DNA of 64,000 nt from Bacillota bacterium (GTDB taxonomy: Bacteria > Bacillota > UBA4882 > UBA8346), in contig JAEZCE010000045.1 in the NCBI GenBank assembly GCA_023429995.1, positions 62,001-126,000 of the forward strand, written 5' to 3'. Below, in pieces: positions 45,550-54,423 of the stretch. Position numbers and translations under genes: made by a program. How positions within the stretch are numbered: position 1 is the stretch's first letter; the number at the start of each line of letters is the position of its first letter. The notes below the pieces were generated by a model. The model made no database searches and had not been told where the DNA came from. It saw only the letters and a program-made list of their open reading frames with translations.

Positions 45550-47025
45550 ATGAGTCCCATTAATTTGCAGATTCCTGATGTACCCATTCGGGAAATTCGT
45601 CTGAATTCCATTACCGGCTATCAAGGCAGTGCCGCCGATCTGGTAAGAAACTCACGTTGCGGATTAAGGGATAAAAGCCGTTCCTTTTCACAGTGTCTGG
45701 GCTGTTCCACTTCCCAGGCAGCCTGTATGGTGATTTTGGTTCAGGATGCGGCGGTGATCAGCCACGGTCCTGTGGGCTGCTCATCCTGCTTTCATGAATT
45801 TGCCTTTACCTATCGGGTCAATTCGCCCTTGCGCAGTGTAGAAAAGCCAACGCAGCGTAACATTTTTTCCACCAATTTGGAGGAGACTGATACGGTGTAT
45901 GGCGGCGCCCAAAAGCTGGCGGCGGGTATTCGTGAAGTCTATGAGCGTACCCAGGCCAACGCTATTTTTGTTTTGACCACCTGTGCCGCCGGAATCATCG
46001 GGGATGATGTAGAAAGCGTTTGCAATGAGGCGGAGGAGGAACTTCAGATCCCGGTGGTGGCAATTTTTTGCGAAGGGTTCCGGTCCAAGGTTTGGACCAC
46101 CGGATTTGACGCCAGCTATCACGGAATTGCTCGGAAATTGATTAAGCCAGCCCGTGAGAAGCGAAAGGACGTCATTAATGTAATTAACTTCTGGGGTACG
46201 GATATTTTCAGTGAGTGGTTTGGGGCTTTCGGCGCCAAACCGAACTATATAACCCCTTATTCTACGGTAGAAAGCCTTCGATGGTCGTCGGAAGCAGCCG
46301 CTACAATCCAAGCCTGTCCTACGTTAGGTTCGTATCTCGGCGCAGCCCTGGAGCAGGAATTTGGAGTACCGGAAATCAAAGCGGCTCCTCCTTATGGAGT
46401 AGCCCAAACCGACCGTTGGTTCCGGGCTTTGGGCGAAATTCTTCACCAGGAAAAACAGGCTGAGGAAATTATCGCGGCCAAAAAAGCGGAATACCTGCCA
46501 AAGATCGACGCCCTGCGCCAAAAATTGGGGGGGAAAACCGCCTTTGTAACGGCGGGAGCCGGACACGGACACGCGTTACTTTCCGTATTGGGCGAGCTGG
46601 GGATGGAGGCGAAAGGCGCGGCCCTCTTCCATCATGATCCGCTCTATGATAACGGTAGTGAAGAAAGCGATTTGCTGGCTCAAAGCGTAAAAGATTATGG
46701 TGATGTACCGAATTTTAATATTTGCAACAAGCAGGAGTTTGAACTGGTAAACATCTTGAACCGTTTGCGCCCGGATCTTTTATTGGCCAGACATGGCGGC
46801 ATGACCCTATGGGGTTCCAAACTGGGGATCCCTTCACTGCTGATTGGCGATGAGCACTTCGGTATGGGTTATGAGGGTATCGTACGTTACGGGGAGCGGA
46901 TTTTGGAAACCTTGGAAAACGATGAATTCGTGAAGAACCTTGAAAAACACGCCGTCAATCCTTATACCCCATGGTGGCTTGCACAGGAACCGGGTATATT
47001 TTTGGGCGGGGGCGGCTGCAAATGA
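45550..47025 (+). CDS. Nitrogenase-like component 1 alpha subunit (NifD superfamily, MarD-like)
   Basis: 491 aa from ATG 45550, after AGGAGG. Cys ligands of a NifD-type bridging cluster are kept: Cys52 (LGCSTSQ), Cys77 (SHGPVGC) and Cys145 (LTTCAAGIIGDD). Cys256 (IQACPTLGSYL) aligns with the cofactor-binding Cys of NifD (NLVHCYRS). CEGFR and a following His (YHGIA) match the active-site strand. The segment equivalent to the cofactor His of NifD reads GDEHFGMGYEG, and its alignment is unsure. A true nitrogenase is unlikely, because the genes lie between two thiol-capturing enzymes and an organosulfur-type importer with no nif genes. By context it resembles methylthio-alkane reductase; the substrate is inference. 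Confidence 0.85.
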   Translation: MSPINLQIPDVPIREIRLNSITGYQGSAADLVRNSRCGLRDKSRSFSQCLGCSTSQAACMVILVQDAAVISHGPVGCSSCFHEFAFTYRVNSPLRSVEKPTQRNIFSTNLEETDTVYGGAQKLAAGIREVYERTQANAIFVLTTCAAGIIGDDVESVCNEAEEELQIPVVAIFCEGFRSKVWTTGFDASYHGIARKLIKPAREKRKDVINVINFWGTDIFSEWFGAFGAKPNYITPYSTVESLRWSSEAAATIQACPTLGSYLGAALEQEFGVPEIKAAPPYGVAQTDRWFRALGEILHQEKQAEEIIAAKKAEYLPKIDALRQKLGGKTAFVTAGAGHGHALLSVLGELGMEAKGAALFHHDPLYDNGSEESDLLAQSVKDYGDVPNFNICNKQEFELVNILNRLRPDLLLARHGGMTLWGSKLGIPSLLIGDEHFGMGYEGIVRYGERILETLENDEFVKNLEKHAVNPYTPWWLAQEPGIFLGGGGCK

Positions 47026-48359
47026 GGGGGATCATCGAGCAAGAGCGTTTTACCTGCGCCATTGGCGCGCTGCAAAGCGTGGTGGCCATACCCAAAGCCG
47101 CACCGGTTCTCCATTCCGGCCCCGGTTGCGGCAGTATGATCCAAGGGTTTTTTGAGCGTTCCACCGGCTATGCCGGCGGCAGTACCTCTCCTTGCACCAA
47201 TTTTGGCGAACAAGAGGTCGTTTTTGGGGGTATTGAGAGACTGCGGCAGATTATCTCCAATACCTATAAGGTGCTGGACACAGATCTGCAGGTGATATTG
47301 ACCGGTTGCACAGCCGGAATCGTAGGCGACGATATAGCAAGCCTGGCTGCGGAATTCCGCGCCGCAGGCCGGCCGATTGTGGCGGTGGAAACGGCCGGTT
47401 TCAAATGCAACAACTTTGAATCCCACAGTCTGGTGGTAAAAGCGATTATTGATCAATATGTCAGCTTGTTTGAAGACGATAATCCCGTCCGCAGCAAGAA
47501 AAACACCGTGAATTTGTTCGCCTCGCTCCCATACCAGGATCCGTTCTGGAAAGGCAATCTCGCTGAATACAAACGGCTCTTGGAAGGCATCGGTCTCAAG
47601 GTTCAGGTGTTGTTTGGCCCGAAATCGAATGGAGTTGATGAATGGAAGGAAATTCCCAGAGCCAATTTTAATATTTTGGTTTCACCATGGCCGGGGGAAC
47701 CCATTGTGGAGTATCTGGAGGAACGTTATGGGCAGCCCTTTACGAAATTTCCCCACATTCCCATTGGCGCCAATGAAACGGAACGTTTTTTGCGGCAGGT
47801 CTTGGCCTTTGCGGCGGAGATGCAAGCGGGGATCGATGAAACAGCAGCCGGGGATTTTATTCGGCGGGAACGGGAGGCCTATTACGAGGAAATCGACAAC
47901 CTGGCCACCTTTTTGCTGGAATTCCGTTATGGGCTGCCCAATCATGTTCACATCTTGCATGACGCCGGTTATGTACTTGGACTGTCCAAGTTTCTCCTGC
48001 ACGAGGTGGGCATTATTCCTAAAGAGCAGTTTGTGGTGGACAATACGCCGGAAAAGGTTCAGGAACAAATTAAGGCTGAACTCAAGACAACCTCCGACAA
48101 ACGCAATATACCCCTGATATTTGAACCTGACGCCGGTAAGGCTCAGGACTTTATCCGGGGCCTTTCCCACAACGGAAGGGGGCTCATTATCGGCAGCGGC
48201 TGGGATAAGGAACTGGCCAGAGAAAAAAATTATGATTTTTTGTCCGCCGCGGTGCCATCGCCTTACCGTTTGGTGTTGACCACCAATTATGCCGGATTCT
48301 CCGGTGGGCTGCGGGTGATAGAGGATATCTACGCCGCTGTTTTGGCTACCTATCGATGA
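47022..48359 (+). CDS. Nitrogenase-like component 1 beta subunit (NifK superfamily, MarK-like)
   Basis: 445 aa from ATG 47022, overlapping the alpha-subunit stop (ATGA), so the two are translationally coupled. NifK-type cluster ligands are visible: Cys12 (RFTCAIGAL), Cys36 (HSGPGCGS) and Cys96 (LTGCTAGIVGDD). It is shorter than NifK (about 520 aa) and lacks that protein's N-terminal extension. The C-terminal half (VHILHDAGYVLGLSKFL, GSGWDKELA, LTTNYAGFSGGL) follows the family's third Rossmann domain. It should form an alpha2beta2 complex with the preceding product and needs an external reductase, which is not encoded here. Confidence 0.85.
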   Translation: MRGIIEQERFTCAIGALQSVVAIPKAAPVLHSGPGCGSMIQGFFERSTGYAGGSTSPCTNFGEQEVVFGGIERLRQIISNTYKVLDTDLQVILTGCTAGIVGDDIASLAAEFRAAGRPIVAVETAGFKCNNFESHSLVVKAIIDQYVSLFEDDNPVRSKKNTVNLFASLPYQDPFWKGNLAEYKRLLEGIGLKVQVLFGPKSNGVDEWKEIPRANFNILVSPWPGEPIVEYLEERYGQPFTKFPHIPIGANETERFLRQVLAFAAEMQAGIDETAAGDFIRREREAYYEEIDNLATFLLEFRYGLPNHVHILHDAGYVLGLSKFLLHEVGIIPKEQFVVDNTPEKVQEQIKAELKTTSDKRNIPLIFEPDAGKAQDFIRGLSHNGRGLIIGSGWDKELAREKNYDFLSAAVPSPYRLVLTTNYAGFSGGLRVIEDIYAAVLATYR

Positions 48360-48462
48360 GATATGAATTCAAAAGGATATCCCGGAAGGATGTGGTGTTT
48401 CATGAAGTGTCACGAATCCATCACGAAGTGCTCCGAAATGAAAGAATCGAAAGGAGAAAAAC

Positions 48463-49773
48463 ATGGCAGTGTCCCCCTCCCCCTATCAGTTCGATACCCA
48501 AAAAGTCCGGGCCGGTTATGAGCCCAAGGACCATCATTACGCCGTATCACCACCGATCTATGCCACTGCGGCCTATGATTTTCGGGATGTTGAAAATGCC
48601 GCCAATTTGTTTGGTCTGCGCGAGATCGGATTTCTTTATACCCGGGTGGGCAATCCGACTGTAGCGGTTTTGGAAGAACGGGTAAAAACGTTGGATGGGG
48701 CAAGCGCGGCTATTGCCCTGGCTTCCGGCATGGCAGCTATCAGTTACACCCTGCTGAATCTGGCCGAAGGCGGCGGAACCATTCTGACCTCCCCATACCT
48801 TTATGGGGGCAGCGCCGACAGCTTTAAAAAGATTTATCCGAAATTCGGGATTCATTTCGAGCTGGCGAAAAATATCGAAAACCCCGAGGCGCTGGCGACG
48901 GAGATTAAACCCGATACCAAGGCGATTTACATTGAAAGTATCAGTAACCCCAATACCGTTTTGCTGGATGTGGATGGGATCGCCAAAGTTGCCCACCAGC
49001 ATGGGATTCCGCTGGTGGTGGATAATACGGTGGCCACGCCCTATCTGTACAATCCCATTGCCCACGGCGCGGATATTGTGATTTATTCCACCACCAAAGG
49101 ACTGAACGGACATGGCAACGTCATCGCCGGGCTGGTTTTGGAAAGTGGGAAGTTCAACTATACCACCGTAAAATTCCCCCAGTTTTCCGAGAAGTACTAT
49201 ACACTCCGTGACCTGGATGGCAAATACCGCAGTTTCCCCGAAGTATTTCCTGATGCTCCGTTTACCAGCCGGATCCGCTTTAATTATCTCAATTATTTCG
49301 GCGCGGCTCTTTCGCCCTTTGATGCTTATCTGGCAATCATCGGCCTGGAAACTATATCGGAGCGTTTGGCTAAGCAGGTTCGCAATGCGGAAACGCTGGC
49401 GGGTTACTTATCCGGACACCAAGCGGTGGAGTGGGTCCGTTATCCGGGATTGGAATCCAGTCCATATTACTCCCTTTATCAGCGCGACTTCAAAAAAGGG
49501 GTCGGCGGAATTCTGTCCTTTGGGTTCAAAGGAACCCAAAAGCAGCGGGAGGCGTTTTTGAATGCGGTCCGGCTTTTCCACTACCATGTCAATATTGGTG
49601 ATGCCCGTTCCCTAATTGTCAATTCACCGCAGACCACCCACGGAGAGCTGGAATCCCATGAAAAGGTCTTGGCCGATATTCCCGAAAACCTGATCCGGAT
49701 ATCGGCCGGGTTGGAAGATGCGACCGACTTGATTGAAGACCTGGAACAGGCATTTCAAAAGGCATTGTCCTAA
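48463..49773 (+). CDS. O-acetylhomoserine aminocarboxypropyltransferase/sulfhydrylase, paralogue 2
   Basis: 436 aa PLP enzyme of the same family as 44205-45524, with VRAGYEPKDHHYAVSPPIYA, LASGMAAISYTLLNLAEG, VDNTVATPYLYNPIAHGADI and the PLP-Lys segment YSTTKGLNGHGN. GAAAGGAG precedes the ATG. It follows the beta subunit after a 103-base gap holding two CACGAA repeats but no terminator. Two such enzymes flanking one nitrogenase-like pair suggests different thiols (methanethiol and sulfide) or different acceptors. That is inference; recent duplication is unlikely given the divergence. Confidence 0.92.
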   Translation: MAVSPSPYQFDTQKVRAGYEPKDHHYAVSPPIYATAAYDFRDVENAANLFGLREIGFLYTRVGNPTVAVLEERVKTLDGASAAIALASGMAAISYTLLNLAEGGGTILTSPYLYGGSADSFKKIYPKFGIHFELAKNIENPEALATEIKPDTKAIYIESISNPNTVLLDVDGIAKVAHQHGIPLVVDNTVATPYLYNPIAHGADIVIYSTTKGLNGHGNVIAGLVLESGKFNYTTVKFPQFSEKYYTLRDLDGKYRSFPEVFPDAPFTSRIRFNYLNYFGAALSPFDAYLAIIGLETISERLAKQVRNAETLAGYLSGHQAVEWVRYPGLESSPYYSLYQRDFKKGVGGILSFGFKGTQKQREAFLNAVRLFHYHVNIGDARSLIVNSPQTTHGELESHEKVLADIPENLIRISAGLEDATDLIEDLEQAFQKALS

Positions 49774-49798
49774 AAACTAAATTGAGGAGTGTGTTGTG

Positions 49799-50854
49799 AT
49801 GAAAAACGTAACCAAAATTTTTGGCGCAGCGGTAGCGCTTATTCTGGCCATAGCTGTTTTTTGGGTCGGCTTGGGCACAATCAACGCCAATAATCCAACG
49901 AGTTCCAAGACTGCCAAGAACTCTCAGGGAACGAAGTATAAATACGGGAAAATCGATATTCCCGGCAAGGACGGTTCGCTTTGCGGCGCTCCCATCTATA
50001 TTGCCTATGAAAAAGGCTTTTTTGCCGAGGAAGGTTTTGATGTCAACTTGATTTCCGCCGATACCGAAACCCGGAAAATAGGGTTGAACAACGGAACCAT
50101 TCCCATTGTCAACGGTGATTTTCAATTTTTCCCTTCGATTGAAGAAGGTGTAAAGGTCAAAGTAGTGGATGGACTTCATAAAGGTTGTATCAAAATCGTG
50201 GTTCCTTCAGGCTCCCCGATTCGATCCGCCAAAGAGTTGAAAGGTAAGAAAATCGGCGTCGATGAAATTGGGGGAACTCCTTTTCAAGTTGCGAGCGTAT
50301 GGCTGGAAAATCATGGCATCATCGCCAAGGATAATAAAGAAGTGACTTTTGTTCCTTACGGCGATGGTAACCTGGAAATTGAGGCTGCCCAAAAAGGGGA
50401 TATCGCAGCCGCGGCTATTTGGGATCCCTTTGGATCTTTGGCTGTCAAGAATAAGGGTTTTAAAGTAATCTTCGATCTGGCGACCGATCCGATTTTTGCC
50501 GATAAATATTGCTGCTTCCTTTATGCTTCCGAAAAAGTGATCCAAAAAGATCCCCGGAAGGTAGCCGCACTCTTGAGGACTTATCACAAGGCGCAGGATT
50601 GGATTTATAACCATCCGGCAGAAGCCGTCGACATCATTTCCGACAAGAAATATTCCGACATTACGGATAAAAAGCTAGCCGAGGAACTCCTCAAGAGCTA
50701 TCAGTATCCGTCTGTAAAAGAGCAAAGCAATAGTCCTGCAACGGTGCAAGCGAATGTGCTCTATTTTGTGAAAGAGCTCTCCAAAATCGGTTATCTCAAA
50801 ACCAGTAATCCCGAAAAATTCGCCAAACAAATCTATTACAAGATACAATTGTAA
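49799..50854 (+). CDS. SsuA/TauA/NMT1-type ABC substrate-binding protein
   Basis: 351 aa from ATG 49799, after GAGGAG. The N-terminal membrane segment (about 8-30) lacks a lipobox. The mature part follows the sulfonate/nitrate/taurine-binding fold: GAPIYIAYEKGFFAEEGFDV, KELKGKKIGVDEIGGTPFQV, and AAAIWDPFGSLA. It binds the substrate for the permease and ATPase that follow. Next to the nitrogenase-like genes, an organosulfur compound such as a methylthio-alkane or sulfonate derivative is the most economical ligand; it cannot be read directly. Confidence 0.9.
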   Translation: MKNVTKIFGAAVALILAIAVFWVGLGTINANNPTSSKTAKNSQGTKYKYGKIDIPGKDGSLCGAPIYIAYEKGFFAEEGFDVNLISADTETRKIGLNNGTIPIVNGDFQFFPSIEEGVKVKVVDGLHKGCIKIVVPSGSPIRSAKELKGKKIGVDEIGGTPFQVASVWLENHGIIAKDNKEVTFVPYGDGNLEIEAAQKGDIAAAAIWDPFGSLAVKNKGFKVIFDLATDPIFADKYCCFLYASEKVIQKDPRKVAALLRTYHKAQDWIYNHPAEAVDIISDKKYSDITDKKLAEELLKSYQYPSVKEQSNSPATVQANVLYFVKELSKIGYLKTSNPEKFAKQIYYKIQL

Positions 50855-50878
50855 GATTAGGCGTTTAGGAGATATACC

Positions 50879-51898
50879 ATGAACAACTCTATCGATAAAA
50901 ACCTTTCCTTGGCTCAGGTTATAGCCCGGAGCCCAGGTTCGAAAAGCGCGGTATCCAATACCCGATATTTATTTTGGGCGCTAATTACCCCGATTGGGTT
51001 CGTTGTGGCAGCAATCATTAGTCTGAACGTTCCGAACACACAACAAGTCAATAACCTGGCCTACCGGTTGACATTGTTTGGCTTGCTCTTCCTCTACTTC
51101 GGTATCGCCCTATTTTCATGGTTTGATGGTGAAAGACGCACAAAATTCATTAGCCGTGCGCCTTTTAGGTTGGCAATGGGGCTGATTCTCGCCTTGTGGG
51201 ACTTGCTGAGCACCAAATTCGACATTCTGCCGCTGCCGTTTTTTCCCGGGCCCTCAAAAGTGGTTGGGGTTATTCTGGAAGAACATGATTTTTTGCTGGT
51301 CAATACCGGCTATTCCTTGCGTCTGTTTTTAATCGGCTTTTTGGTCGGTATCGTGCTGGGTGTGGGTACAGGGATACTGATAGGATGGTTTGCCAGGGTT
51401 CACTATTGGGTGTTTCCGGTTCTGAAACTCACCGGGGTGGTTCCGGCGGTTGCCTGGATGCCTTTTGCGCTGACCGTTTTTCCTACCTCATTTGTGGCCG
51501 GGATATTTTTAATTGTAATTTGCGCGTGGTTCCCGGTGGCTTTCATGACGGCTCAAGGAATGGCAAATACCCAAAAGATTTATTTTGAAGTTGCCAAAAC
51601 CCTGGGCGCCAAACAAAGCTATCTGCTGTTTCATGTGGCGTTACCCAATGCGATTCCTCAGATATTTACTGGGATTTCTACGGCAAACGGGTTGGCTTTT
51701 ACAACACTGGTCGTGTCGGAAATGATGGGCGCTCAAGGGGGCCTTGGCTATTATATTAACTGGGCTAAGGCTTGGTCCTCCTATTACAAGGTGTATGCCG
51801 CAATCATTATCATGGCTCTTCTCTTTTCCCTGATTATGAAAGGGATTGCCTTGATTCAGAACCGTTTGTTAATCTGGCAGAGGGGGCTTGTAAAGTGA
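50879..51898 (+). CDS. ABC permease of the nitrate/sulfonate/taurine class
   Basis: 339 aa with about eight hydrophobic segments, two more than the usual SsuC because of an N-terminal pair (about 30-80). The EAA-type loop (FEVAKTLGAKQSYLLFHVAL) and the SEMMGAQGGLGYYINWAKAW segment are typical of this class. It lies 24 bases after the binding protein and overlaps the ATPase start by 4 bases. Confidence 0.92.
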   Translation: MNNSIDKNLSLAQVIARSPGSKSAVSNTRYLFWALITPIGFVVAAIISLNVPNTQQVNNLAYRLTLFGLLFLYFGIALFSWFDGERRTKFISRAPFRLAMGLILALWDLLSTKFDILPLPFFPGPSKVVGVILEEHDFLLVNTGYSLRLFLIGFLVGIVLGVGTGILIGWFARVHYWVFPVLKLTGVVPAVAWMPFALTVFPTSFVAGIFLIVICAWFPVAFMTAQGMANTQKIYFEVAKTLGAKQSYLLFHVALPNAIPQIFTGISTANGLAFTTLVVSEMMGAQGGLGYYINWAKAWSSYYKVYAAIIIMALLFSLIMKGIALIQNRLLIWQRGLVK

Positions 51899-52692
51899 GT
51901 GTAAAAGCTGAAATAGATAATTTGATAGAAATTGTTGCGGTTGACCGTACCTATATAGATACCAGCGATAATTCGGTTGAGGCTCTCAAGGATATTAACC
52001 TAACGGTTAGAAAAGGCGAATTCCTCTCGATCATCGGTCCTTCCGGCTGCGGAAAAACTACGCTGTTACGGCTGATCGCTGGCCTTGATACACCGGAAAG
52101 AGGGAAAATTATGCTAGAAGGTACAGAAATCAACATGCCCGACCCCAAGCGCGGCTATGTTTTTCAGCAAGGCAGCCTTTTCCCATGGCTGACGGTGGAA
52201 AAAAATATTGCGGCCGGCCTTAAAGCTAGAGGAGTTTATAAGGAAAATCAAGCCGATGTGGCTCGTTTTATTGAACTCATCGGACTACGGGGTTTTGAAA
52301 AATCTTATCCTCACCAAATCTCCGGCGGTATGGCTCAGCGGGTGGCTGTGGCCAGAGCGCTAATCAACCGGCCTATCGTCTTGCTGCTGGATGAACCGAT
52401 GGGTGCTTTAGATGCTTTTACCAGAGCCGATTTCCAGGATAAACTGTTGGAACTTTGGAAGCGGGACGGTACGACCATGACGCTGGTAACCCATGATGTG
52501 GATGAAGCCATTTATTTAAGCGATCGAATCGTGATTATGACTCCGCGTCCCGGTCAAATCAGTGAAATACTGGATGTTCATCTATCAAGGCCCCGAAAGA
52601 GAGGCGACGCTGAATTCATGACGCTCCGAAAAAATATTCTTGAGAAGTTGCACCTGGCCAGCGTCATTCCTCAACCGGAATATGCGATATAA
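51895..52692 (+). CDS. ABC ATPase of the nitrate/sulfonate/taurine class
   Basis: 265 aa from GTG 51895, after AGAGGGGG and overlapping the permease stop (GTGA); a longer frame from 51772 is rejected. Walker A is GPSGCGKTTLLRLIAGL, signature ISGGMAQRVAVARAL, Walker B VLLLDEPMGALD and the switch LVTHDVDEAI. FQQGSLFPWLTVEKNI is typical of SsuB/TauB proteins. It powers uptake by the two preceding gene products. It is an ABC protein, not a NifH-type ATPase. Confidence 0.93.
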   Translation: MSVKAEIDNLIEIVAVDRTYIDTSDNSVEALKDINLTVRKGEFLSIIGPSGCGKTTLLRLIAGLDTPERGKIMLEGTEINMPDPKRGYVFQQGSLFPWLTVEKNIAAGLKARGVYKENQADVARFIELIGLRGFEKSYPHQISGGMAQRVAVARALINRPIVLLLDEPMGALDAFTRADFQDKLLELWKRDGTTMTLVTHDVDEAIYLSDRIVIMTPRPGQISEILDVHLSRPRKRGDAEFMTLRKNILEKLHLASVIPQPEYAI

Positions 52693-52780
52693 AGAAAATA
52701 ACGAAGGATGCTTATCTAAAATTGGTCAACGCCAAAATTTGCGAAATGAAATCCAAATTATATATAAGGGGATATTACCG

Positions 52781-53203
52781 TTGAAAAACCGTTTCATCAC
52801 CGGAATCGGCGCAATAATTTCCGGCTTGCTGATATCGATGGGGCCGAAGCTGATTTTTAAGCTTTGTGAAGCCGATCCGGACGGCAGTTGGGCGAAGTGT
52901 CACTGGACCGGGCAAGCGGAACTTGGTATCGGTCTTTTCATCATTGTTTTAGGATTATTCCTTTTGATTTTTTCATCAAAACAAACGCGTTTAGGACTTT
53001 GCATCGCTATCGCCCTGGCGGGAATTCTGGCGCTATTATTTCCCACCGTGCTGATTGGCGGATGCGCAATGAAAGACATGGCCTGCCAACGCGTATCCTT
53101 TCCGGCCCTGATCATCATTGGCCTGATTACTGTAATCGGTTTTACCTACAATACACTTTTTCTGCTTCTCTCGGCCAGCAATCACCAAGAAGGAAACGGT
53201 TAA
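52781..53203 (+). CDS. DUF4418-family membrane protein
   Basis: 140 aa from TTG 52781, eight bases after AAGGGGA; a longer frame from 52640 overlaps the ATPase gene. Four hydrophobic segments with short loops. Conserved polar parts are CEADPDGSWAKCHWTGQAE and GGCAMKDMACQ, giving four extracytoplasmic Cys that could form disulfides or bind metal. DUF4418 proteins often precede FtsX/MacB-type permeases and LolD-type ATPases, exactly as here. The function is unknown. The stop overlaps the next ATG by one base. Confidence 0.8.
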   Translation: MKNRFITGIGAIISGLLISMGPKLIFKLCEADPDGSWAKCHWTGQAELGIGLFIIVLGLFLLIFSSKQTRLGLCIAIALAGILALLFPTVLIGGCAMKDMACQRVSFPALIIIGLITVIGFTYNTLFLLLSASNHQEGNG

Positions 53204-54423
53204 TGGGGAAAAACCAACATTTTACCTTTTCGGATCTTGCTTTATGCAACTTAAGGCGTCGGCCATTCCGTACCACAGCATTGATCTTTCTAGTTTCAAT
53301 ACTGTCTTTGGTGCTATTTTTAGGATCGCTGATTTCATTAAGCATTACCAATGGTACGGACAGACTTGCAAAACGGTTGGGGGCAGACATATTGGTGGTC
53401 CCCAAAGGTTATGAGCGAAAAACGGAGCGAATTTTATTGCGCGGGGAACCCAGCACATTCTATATGAATGCCGCATGGACCAAGAAGATATCCGGTGTCG
53501 AAGGCGTCCGCGCAGTGTCGCCCCAGTTGTTTGTCGCTTCGCTAAATGCCAATTGCTGTTCATCTACTGTCCAGATCATCGGTTTTGACCCAAATAGCGA
53601 TTTTACGATTGAACCGTGGATTAAAAGTGAACTTTCCGGAAACTTGGGAATGGATAAAATTGTGATTGGGGCTGATATATCCCGTAATGCCGGTAATAAA
53701 ATGAAATTTTTCGGTCGCAATTACATTGTAGCCGCTAAGATGGATAATACCGGAACCGGCTTAGACACTTCGGTATTTATGAATATTGAGGCGGCCAAAA
53801 AAGCGGCAAACGACTTTGTATTAAGGAGCGGCGCCGCCAGGATTCCGGAGAATGCTGTTTCATCGGTGACTGTGGCGATTCAGGACGGTTATGCCGCAAA
53901 TGCGGTTGCCGAAACTATCAGGAATGGGTTTGTTCATGAAAACAGCGGAGTTACGGTGATTACCGCTGAAAAAATCATCAGCAATGTCTCCGGTAGTTTG
54001 CGGATGGTACTATGTTTTATTGTGACCATGGCTGCTTTATTATGGGTTTTATCTGTTTTGGTTCTGGGAATTGTATTCTCGGTTATTCTCAATGAGAGGA
54101 AACGAGAATTCGGGATTATGCGCTCTCTGGGGGCAACCAGGAAAAAACTTTCCTTCATTGTGCTTTTGGAGGCGGGAATAATCGGTCTATGTGGTAGTGT
54201 GCTGGGTATCGGATTTTGCGTTTTATTCATCGTTCCGTTGCGGGTCTATGTACTTCCGGCCATAAATATGCCTTATTTACAGCCGTCCCTTCTGCAAATT
54301 TCCTTTATAACAATGGCAAGTTTGCTCATATCCTTTGTGACTGGCCCAATGGCTTCGCTGGTTTCGGTATTCAAAGTAAGTAGGGGCGATGCTTATGCGA
54401 TAATTCGGGATGGTGACCTATGA
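53203..54423 (+). CDS. FtsX/MacB-like ABC permease
   Basis: 406 aa from ATG 53203, after AAGGAAA and sharing one base with the DUF4418 stop; the longer frame from 52888 is rejected. TM1 is at about 22-46, a large extracytoplasmic MacB-type domain at about 50-270 (ADILVVPKGYERKTERILL, then SSTVQIIGFDPNSDF), and three more TMs with the FtsX signature RKREFGIMRSLGATRKKLS. Such type VII ABC proteins move no small solute through a channel but transmit ATP-driven force or export lipids, lipoproteins or peptides. The local substrate is unknown. Confidence 0.9.
   Translation: MGKNQHFTFSDLALCNLRRRPFRTTALIFLVSILSLVLFLGSLISLSITNGTDRLAKRLGADILVVPKGYERKTERILLRGEPSTFYMNAAWTKKISGVEGVRAVSPQLFVASLNANCCSSTVQIIGFDPNSDFTIEPWIKSELSGNLGMDKIVIGADISRNAGNKMKFFGRNYIVAAKMDNTGTGLDTSVFMNIEAAKKAANDFVLRSGAARIPENAVSSVTVAIQDGYAANAVAETIRNGFVHENSGVTVITAEKIISNVSGSLRMVLCFIVTMAALLWVLSVLVLGIVFSVILNERKREFGIMRSLGATRKKLSFIVLLEAGIIGLCGSVLGIGFCVLFIVPLRVYVLPAINMPYLQPSLLQISFITMASLLISFVTGPMASLVSVFKVSRGDAYAIIRDGDL

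Noticed and set aside
45550..48359. True nitrogenase (nifDK) or NifEN
   Set aside because: No nifH, nifB or nifEN lies in the window, the beta subunit is short, and the neighbours are sulfur genes. The superfamily call is kept, but nitrogen fixation is not claimed.
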